64,000 nt of DNA from Strongylocentrotus droebachiensis. Lineage: Eukaryota > Echinodermata > Echinoidea > Camarodonta > Strongylocentrotidae. The DNA is taken from positions 124,001 to 188,000 of the forward strand of contig JAVYIG010001600.1 in NCBI GenBank assembly GCA_035222895.1, given 5' to 3'. Made by a program: the position numbers and the translations under genes. The notes below the pieces were generated by a model. The model was not told where the DNA came from and did no database searches. It was given only the letters and a program-made list of their open reading frames with translations. Below, piece after piece: positions 1 to 6,325 of the stretch; the stretch's first letter is position 1; each line of letters starts with the position of its first letter.

Positions 1-671
1 CTTTGGAAAAGTTAAAAAGTAAGAAAGCATTTGTGCAATAAAAAAACAAGTTTTTAAAATGGTGGGATTCCATCTGCTATTAGTATCTACTGTACCACCA
101 TAGGTCATCATAAATTGTACATGCATTAAAAAATTATCTTTAATATATCATATCAACATTCATGACTTAGGACAACAGGCTAGTGTTTGAATGCTAGGCT
201 TTTTTTATTTTTATTTCTCTTTAAAAAGATAGCATGTTTTGCATGGTATATCCTATTTCAATAAAGAATACTCTAGAGTAGCCTGTCAAGAAGAGTATTG
301 AATTAGTAAAGGGGTTTATTATTATCAGGAGACTTGGTTGGTAGATTGGTGGTCTCATAATCCGACGACCTAGGTTCGAAACCATGTCGTCGATGCACTA
401 GTGTCCTTTGGTATTAAGGCATTATTCCTCATTACCAAGGTCCCTTAGATAGGACCTAAAGTCGTCGGTTACTAATAAGCACTCGTGCTTTTAGCAGTCG
501 GGTATAATAACCACCACTAAACCGCAAATCACAACTTACACTTATTTGGTGTAGGTTATTAACCATCACGACCTAATCCAAGATCTCTCTTTAACTGTAC
601 GATCGATATTAACATTTCGTAAAATTTATGGTAAGAAGTTAACATTTATTTCTTTGACTTTGGATCATTAG
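1..671. other. Non-coding sequence left of the Myb-like exons, AT-rich
   Basis: No coding exon can be supported here. The exon at 672 begins with a split codon and lacks the DNA-binding domain expected upstream, so this stretch is best read as intron of the Harbinger partner gene, interrupted by a tRNA-derived SINE (about 325-520). The last part, about 640-671, is pyrimidine-rich and ends in TTAG, a suitable splice acceptor. Outside the SINE I see only AT-rich unique sequence. Confidence 0.5.
325..520 (+). repeat. tRNA-Met-derived SINE (candidate)
   Basis: The head resembles an elongator tRNA-Met gene. A degenerate A-box region lies near 335-346. An anticodon-loop-like stretch, GGTCTCATAATCCGA, spans 351-365 with CAT at 356-358. 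A perfect RNA polymerase III B box, GGTTCGAAACC, spans 373-383. The acceptor stem is not preserved and the sequence continues into an unrelated body of about 130 bp ending near ATAATAACCACC, which is how tRNA-derived SINEs look. The body contains short complementary blocks around CCTTTGGTATTAAGG and CATTACCAAGG. From memory it resembles SINE tails seen in echinoderm genomic DNA, but I could not search for it. Borders and target-site duplications are not established. Confidence 0.6.
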
Positions 672-1810
672 GAGGTGGACCACCAGTGGAATATAATGAG
701 AAGCACGAGGCAGTACTGGAGGCAATGGTGGAGGAGAGTGTGGAGGGCATTCTGGGGCCAGAAGAGGAGGCTGGATACCTAGCTCTCCCTGCGAGCCAAA
801 TGTCACAGGTAAAATTTGTAGAATTTGATTGACCCCCTCTCTGGGTATGAGAGTACAAACAAACATAAAAATATACATGACTTGTGAATATGTACATCTT
901 TGGTTTAACCCTAACTGAGCCAGGGGGGGGGGGGGGGCTACCAGTACCCCCACCCCCTCCTCAACACTTTGCACGATATGTCTGCATCGCTGGCCGAAAT
1001 CTCAGGGAAGGGGGCGGGGGAGCCCTTTCCCTAACTCTGAGAACTTCAAAAATATACCCAGGCCTAATCAGGGTTTATCTTGAATTGTAGATGGTATTGA
1101 AATAATAACCACTATTTTACTTAATTTACTTGACAACCTTCAAAGTGTCAATGTTATGTTGACCACCCCACCCCCCTAACTCTATTTGAAAAATTTATCC
1201 CATTGAACATGAGATTCAAATGTGGCATGTATTTTTATGTGAGGCATTTTCCATACGGGTATATGGTAATTTTTTTGTTTAACAAAAACAAAATCCTCAC
1301 TGATGGTGTACGGTACAACCATTTTTTTTTCTCACATTTTTAAAAATATTTTTTTAGGGGGGTGTTAACCATTTTTTCAAACATATTGATGATTAGATAA
1401 AACCCTTACCGACATTGTTTCTCTTTTTATCACAGAATTTTAATAATAAAATAATAATAACAACATTTAGACAGTATGGTTCTATAGTTCTTTAAAACTC
1501 AATCAAGGCAATCTTTATTGTTATATGCATACAGACATCAGAAAATGCCATGGCTGTGGCCATGATGGTAAGCAGCATGGTGGGTGGCATATCTGTGCCG
1601 GCCCGGGACCCACAGACCAGTGCAGCCAGCAGTGCCGGACCACCAAGAAGCCAGCCTGTTCTAGTAGGGGATCGCACAGCCATAGACACCAAGAAGCCAA
1701 TCACCTGTTATGAAGAAAGGCTTCTGGAGATAGAAGAGGAAAAGTTATTACTTATGAAGCGTGCGGTTCACTTGTTTGAATTATTTGTTTGTAATCAAAA
1801 AGAGGATTAA
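672..1810 (+). CDS. Harbinger Myb/SANT-like partner protein, C-terminal two exons (N-terminus missing)
   Basis: PIF/Harbinger transposons encode, besides the transposase, a Myb/SANT-like protein that in known systems brings the transposase to the nucleus and to the transposon ends. Two exons are visible. Exon 672-808 follows TTAG and starts with a split codon; it encodes a GGGPP segment, typical just after the Myb/SANT domain, then an acidic stretch, and ends at CAG|GTAAAA. Exon 1535-1810 follows ATACAG in the same frame and encodes 91 residues plus TAA. It is rich in Ala, Ser and Met, then ends in a charged helix (YEERLLEIEEEKLLLMKR) that could form a coiled coil, as family members do. The trihelix-like DNA-binding exon is not in the window. 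The gene is convergent with the transposase, with about 900 bp between the stop codons. The assignment rests on GGGPP, the C-terminal helix and the neighbouring transposase, not on a search. Confidence 0.6.
809..1534 (+). other. Intron of the Myb-like gene
   Basis: This 726-bp interval is bounded by a GT donor (CAG|GTAAAA, 809) and an AG acceptor (ATACAG, ending 1534), and the exons on either side join in frame. It contains a run of 15 G (923-937) followed by C-rich sequence and several T-runs. No further exon is apparent. Confidence 0.6.
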
Positions 1811-2711
1811 AATTGTTACTTTTGTTTGTTTTGCAAATTTTTTTGTTTTGCAATTTTCTCATAAATTCGACTTCATACCTATTATGGCTGTAGTGAGCCA
1901 ATAAATTATTATGTAAGAATGATATGTTAATTTCGTTCTTATTCATGATAACTTTACCTTTCAGTATTCAAAAAGATTATATCATTGTGCATTTTGGAAC
2001 TAAGGAAATTAGGTTTCCTAGAAATCTAATATGAATATATCGTTATTAAAAATGAATTGACTATGCATGAGCGTTCCACGGGACTCCCCCCCCCCCTTCC
2101 CCAGTCGGGTTTGGATTAAATATGTGGCCTGCTTCTGAATAGAACAAATTACAAATTCAGGAGATATACTCTTCCCATATATACTGTAAATTAACTGAAT
2201 CTAAAGATAAAAATGTTATGAGGCCAATCTTAAGGATATCTTACACACTTCATTGAAAGAGGGCCTTGAATATGATGCCACATTCATATACAAATTTATA
2301 AAACAATATGACTATTGGCAGGTCAGCAGAACATGCCCTAGCCCGGCGATTCCGTGAAATTTGAATTTTGGCTTGGTGCTACCTTAGCAATTAATCCCCC
2401 CCCCCCCCGGTTGAATTCAGTACTGAATTGATTAAGATTCTTAATGCAAACAGAAGATTACTACCACTTGAGTTATATAGTACAAGTATACTTCAACAAT
2501 ATTGTCACAACTAAATAGTGCAGTAATAAAAAGAATTTATGTGTCAACTTATAGATGACCCAAAATGGTGTTTTAAAGCAGGGGAATTAAGTCCACCCTA
2601 AAAATAAGTATGTTTGAATGATATAAAATATAGATAAACAATAAGGTCAGTGACAGTGAATGTTGAAAAAGATTCTTGGTTACAGTATATAGAAGTCTTC
2701 TTCATAAAATT
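1811..2711. other. Tail-to-tail intergenic interval inside the Harbinger element
   Basis: These 900 bp separate the stop codons of the two convergent transposon genes and should hold both 3' UTRs. The + strand has AATAAA at 1900-1905, 90 bp after the Myb-like stop. The interval has runs of 11 C (2086-2096) and 13 C (2396-2408) and is otherwise AT-rich. No ORF of note and no clear polyadenylation signal for the - strand gene were found. Confidence 0.6.
1900..1905 (+). terminator. Polyadenylation signal AATAAA of the Myb-like gene
   Basis: A canonical AATAAA lies 90 bp downstream of the TAA at 1810, a plausible distance for a short 3' UTR. The local sequence is AT-rich, so a chance match is possible. 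Confidence 0.45.
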
Positions 2712-5700
2712 CTAGCGGAAATAATTGGCAATAATAGTGTTTCTGACGGCTAAGCCGTTGTCTTCAATGTGGTCCCTGTCTGGTTCATGTTCATGCTGTT
2801 CAATACCAAAGTCTACTTCTGGCTGCTTCAAATCTTTAGCCACATTGTGTAACACGGCGCATGCAGTGATGATCTTGCACGCTCTTCTGGGTGCCATTTG
2901 CATACCATTCAGTAAGCACCTGAATTTGTGCTTTAGTTGGCCGTTGACTTGTTCGATTCTCACTCTTGTTACAGCATGTGCTCTGCAGAGTAAAGGAAAG
3001 TATTGAAGTATAACAAATTAAAAACAAAGAATTATTGGGAAGTATATTAGACTATGAAAATACATGTACATCTAACTACAGTGCTATACATCTAACCTAT
3101 ACATTGGCAAAAGGAAGTAAGTCACATATATGAGTAATTTTCTTTTTTTACCTGTAGCTCTTTTGGGCCAAATGTTACTCATGAACACTCATCCCGCTCA
3201 GAGATGTGTTTGGCAATTTGACATCATGGTATTGCTTTGATGTCTAAAATGGCATACATTCATTCACTTTCTTTTTAATTGTAGATACACATATGCATTG
3301 AAATGTTTCTTGTAGTACGAACCTATTGTAAGCCTGTTCTGCAGGAGTCCTTGGATTTAGCACTGGTGTCATCAGGTATGGTCTTAAAGCGTAACCAGAA
3401 TCTCCAAGAAGTAGACCATGCTGTTGTAGATCTTCAAAAGTCTGTCCAACTCTGCTGTTCTGTATAAAGGAAGAATCATTATAAGAATGAACATAATATG
3501 GTAGAATAGGTGTCCCTTGACCTTTGATATTTATTGCATTCTCTTGCATATACACATTTTGAAAAATTATTAAAAATTGTAAGATCTTAGCTTCACAATT
3601 ATTTTGGAGCATTTGTAACAAACATTTGACATCAATTTCAATGATTTACATGTATGTCAATATATGTTGTCATGGAGGCATTTCATAGGAAATTTTAGAA
3701 TCAAAATATTAGGGATTTACCTGAAATATCCTGCTGTCATGAGTGCTGCCTGGCCAGCGTGCCAGAATGTTTATGATCTTGTAATTGGTAGCACAAATTA
3801 TTTGGGTGTTGATGGAGTAATATCCTTTTCTGTTCGTATAGACGTGCTCACCAGGGCCCAAGGGAGCTCCATTTAGTCTAATGTGAGTTCCGTCCACCAC
3901 TCCTATGACCTGGGGAAAGCCTGATATGTTGAAGAAATCCACTTGGGCTCTGTTGACTTCTTCATTCGTCGTTGGAAACTTGATTATCTGAAGTGTGAAT
4001 TGGAGATGAAGAAAGAAAACAAAAATCAATAATTCCATGTTGCAGATCTTCATATGTTATGTATACAATACAAGTCTAATTCATGTGCAAACTTTTGAAA
4101 TGTAATTTGACGTATATTTTATTCATCGTCATTATATTTAAACAGCTTTGCTGAAATTCACCAGTATTTATTATTATAGACAGAAACGATGTTATATCAA
4201 GAAATGTCATGTTTATCACATTGTAAATTATATGAATAAATATTTATCTATATTCAGAGAATTGGACATGAACTTTCTTTCTTTCAATCAAGTGTTGAGA
4301 AAAGTATGTGAAATATCTGAAGAAGTTCTATAGTGAAGTGATACAACAAAAAATTATGAGAGAGAGTGCAAGTTTTCTTTGGCTATACTCGAATTCATGA
4401 ACATATTCATAGTTATGCTATTAATGGTGATGCAACTAACTATTCCTATAACTATATATTCTTAAAAACTTATCTCTTTTCTTTCTATACCCCTCGTCTT
4501 TCTCTTCCCGACCCTCTCTATAGCTAGCTCTCTCTCTCTCTTTTCTCCTGTTATTTATTATTTACTTATTAGTTTATGCTTCTCTGGGGAGAATCTTGTT
4601 TGAATCGACGTTCTTCCTCTTAATATAATCATGACAGTTGTGTTTGTTTTTTTTTGTCTTTTCATCGATCATTTTCTTTATTATATAGCAGTATTGTTTT
4701 ACTATATTTTTTTAAAACCATTTTGTTGTGAGTTTTTTCTTTGTATTTTTTACTGCTGTGCATGCACATATAAATTTATCATTAGGTCTATTTGATATCT
4801 GTGCAAAAAGAGGAAATGATGAAATTGGAAGTTGAAGACGTTAAAATATCTATCGATTGGCATATAGCTTTCCATACTCTGGGCTCAGCTGATTCAATTT
4901 AGAGTACGTATTATGTGTGCATGCTACATTTGCCTCTGTCTCTGCCTCTGGTCATGTGAATGTGATGAGAGACTCGTTTTGTGCATTAGAAAAGGTGCTG
5001 TTTTCGTCATGACAGTCATTCATCATGCAATCATCATTCAGTAAGAAATTTGTTTTGACATATATACCTATATGAAGGGTCATAGTAGACGATTCATACA
5101 ATCAAGCTCGCTTCATATCACGCCAATTTATGGGCGACTCTACACAAATCAATATAGAGAGTTCTACCTAGGACTACGTGCAAAATAGTAACCAAGTCAG
5201 CGCTAGCATCTAGCACTTGCACTCTCGCTAACTTGGGGGAGGAAGTTTGGATAAAGATGTCTTTATTATTATGAATTCTTTATTAGACGTAGCTATTGTT
5301 TGATTATATGACCACTAATAAAATGATACTATAGGTCTACAGACTACACAGAGACTGCAGTGACAGTAGTACCGCGATGAAGGCAAGCAGCTAGGCTCAG
5401 CCAACTAACCGACCGCGCCAGCGTTGCCCCAGCCTCCCGCCCGGCCGCCACAGTCGCGGGCTCTGTCCCATGGCAACCACTAAACTGCATAGACCTATGT
5501 CATGTCATTGCTTGGTCGTCTAAGATTAATTAAACATATAAATTTATGGCAATAATAGGTCTTCCATAGGTATATAAAATGCATAGTATTTTTAGTATAT
5601 GCATGACCAAAAATAGAGTTCTTTTTCATCCTCTTAGTCTTACTCTTACTTCTTAGTCTTATTATTTTGCTGAATGAAAATTCAAAATACAAATTTTAGA

Positions 5701-6112
5701 CAGACTGTATTTTCGTCTTCTCTTTGCTTTATTAAAGAAAAATGTATTGACTTACCTCATGTTTCAGTGTGCCGAGGGTCACTGACACACGGTGAATTAC
5801 CCTGGATGCTGTTGAGCGGGTGATGCCATGAATCGTGGCCGTGGAATCAAGCACTGCCCCTGTTGCATAAAAATTCAAAGCAATGAAAACTTGCAGCTCT
5901 GGGGGAAGTGCCTGATTCCGTTGGGTGTCGTGCTGCAACAGGGGCCGAATCAAATTGATAACATGCATACATCCATCCCTAGTAAACCGGTACTTCCTGA
6001 AAATGTCACCATCCCCCAACTCCAACGGCTGGCTGCGATCTCTGAAGATTCGCTCCCTCCTCCTCGCTCTTTCGAATTCACGTCGTCGGAACACAGCCAG
6101 TATCGCAGCCAT
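2712..6112 (-). CDS. HARBI1-like PIF/Harbinger DDE transposase, four exons, apparently intact
   Basis: Catalyses cut-and-paste transposition of PIF/Harbinger elements as a nuclear DDE nuclease. Exons on the - strand are 6112-5756, 3987-3721, 3459-3323 and 2982-2712. All introns have GT/AG ends (GTAAGT, GTAAAT and GTTCGT donors; acceptors TTCAG, TACAG, TGCAG), and the joins are phase 0, 0 and 2. The product is 343 residues, close to vertebrate HARBI1 at about 350, with no stop or frameshift. Residues 1-119 form the basic N-terminal and HTH-like region (FRRREFERARRRER; HGITRSTASRVIHRV). The DDE domain follows IIKFP at 120 and contains VIGVVDGTHIR (D151), NRKGYYSINTQ, WPGSTHDSRIF, LLLGDSGYALRPYL (D228), NPRTPAEQAYN and RVRIEQVNGQLKHKFRCL (E264). 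D228 and E264 are 35 residues apart. The ATG at 6112 lies just downstream of a TTACCGCT-rich block. A domesticated HARBI1 homologue is the alternative, but the Myb-like partner and motif cluster favour a transposon. Confidence 0.9.
3988..5755 (-). other. Intron 1 of the Harbinger transposase (1.77 kb)
   Basis: The interval is bounded by ATGAG|GTAAGT at the end of exon 1 and by a pyrimidine-rich CTTCAG before exon 2. Joining the exons gives continuous HARBI1-like protein (LKHE then IIKFP). It holds a CT microsatellite (about 4528-4540), T-rich stretches and one GC-rich block (about 5371-5478). No coding exon is recognisable in either strand; short ORFs there show no family features. Confidence 0.75.
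4528..4540. repeat. (CT)n microsatellite
   Basis: About six uninterrupted CT dinucleotides within a longer pyrimidine-rich stretch (about 4470-4550) in transposase intron 1. It is a simple repeat of no evident function. Confidence 0.7.
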
Positions 6113-6325
6113 AGTTACGGTAGTGTTACCGCAAGCTCAGAGGGTAGCGGTAATGTTACCGCTGATCTTTATAGACTTACCGCTGATCTTTATAGACTTA
6201 CCGCTCAAGTCCAGCGGTAAGTTTTTATGCAACGGATATTTACCGTTTATCTTAAAGTTACCGCTGCTTTTGAGACTTACCGCTCAAATGAGCACTTACC
6301 GCTACGGTAACTGCTTTATAATACG
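6113..6325. promoter_or_regulatory. TTACCGCT motif cluster, probable Harbinger subterminal region and transposase promoter
   Basis: The octamer TTACCGCT occurs exactly at 6156, 6177, 6198, 6258, 6277 and 6296. Its complement AGCGGTAA occurs at 6146 and 6213, and near-matches lie at 6126 and 6240. Three copies are spaced exactly 21 bp apart and three exactly 19 bp apart, about two helical turns. Two pairs form inverted repeats: 6146-6163 with a 2-bp spacer, and CTTACCGCT/AGCGGTAAG at 6197-6221 with a 7-bp spacer. The block lies between the transposase ATG (6112) and the retrotransposon fragment. Clustered short motifs at element ends are typical binding sites for transposase or its DNA-binding partner, so I infer that role. 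A TATAAA on the - strand at 6320-6315 could start the transposase transcript. A short unrelated repeat element cannot be excluded. Confidence 0.55.

Larger units (their letters stand above)
1..6325. mobile_element. PIF/Harbinger DNA transposon, left end outside the window
   Basis: The element is inferred from a complete HARBI1-like transposase gene (-), the C-terminal exons of a Myb/SANT-like partner gene (+) and a terminal motif cluster at the right side. Two genes in convergent orientation are a known Harbinger arrangement. The right edge is placed near 6325, where similarity of the CR1 protein to its family stops after SPGS. The 3-bp TWA target duplication typical of the superfamily cannot be identified without the left end, although TTA/TAA trinucleotides are present at 6317-6321. 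The partner's first exon and the left terminal repeat must lie before position 1 or be lost. The SINE appears to have inserted into this element. Confidence 0.6.

Noticed and set aside
325..400. Functional tRNA-Met gene
   Set aside because: The B box and anticodon-like loop are present but the D arm is degenerate, no matching acceptor stem is seen and the sequence runs on into a SINE body.
639..974. Minus-strand ORFs of 111 and 83 codons
   Set aside because: They are antisense to the Myb-like exon and read through the G/C homopolymer; proline-rich low complexity with no domain.
4148..4333. Short + strand ORF in transposase intron 1
   Set aside because: An AT-rich chance ORF without recognisable features, inside a well-supported intron.
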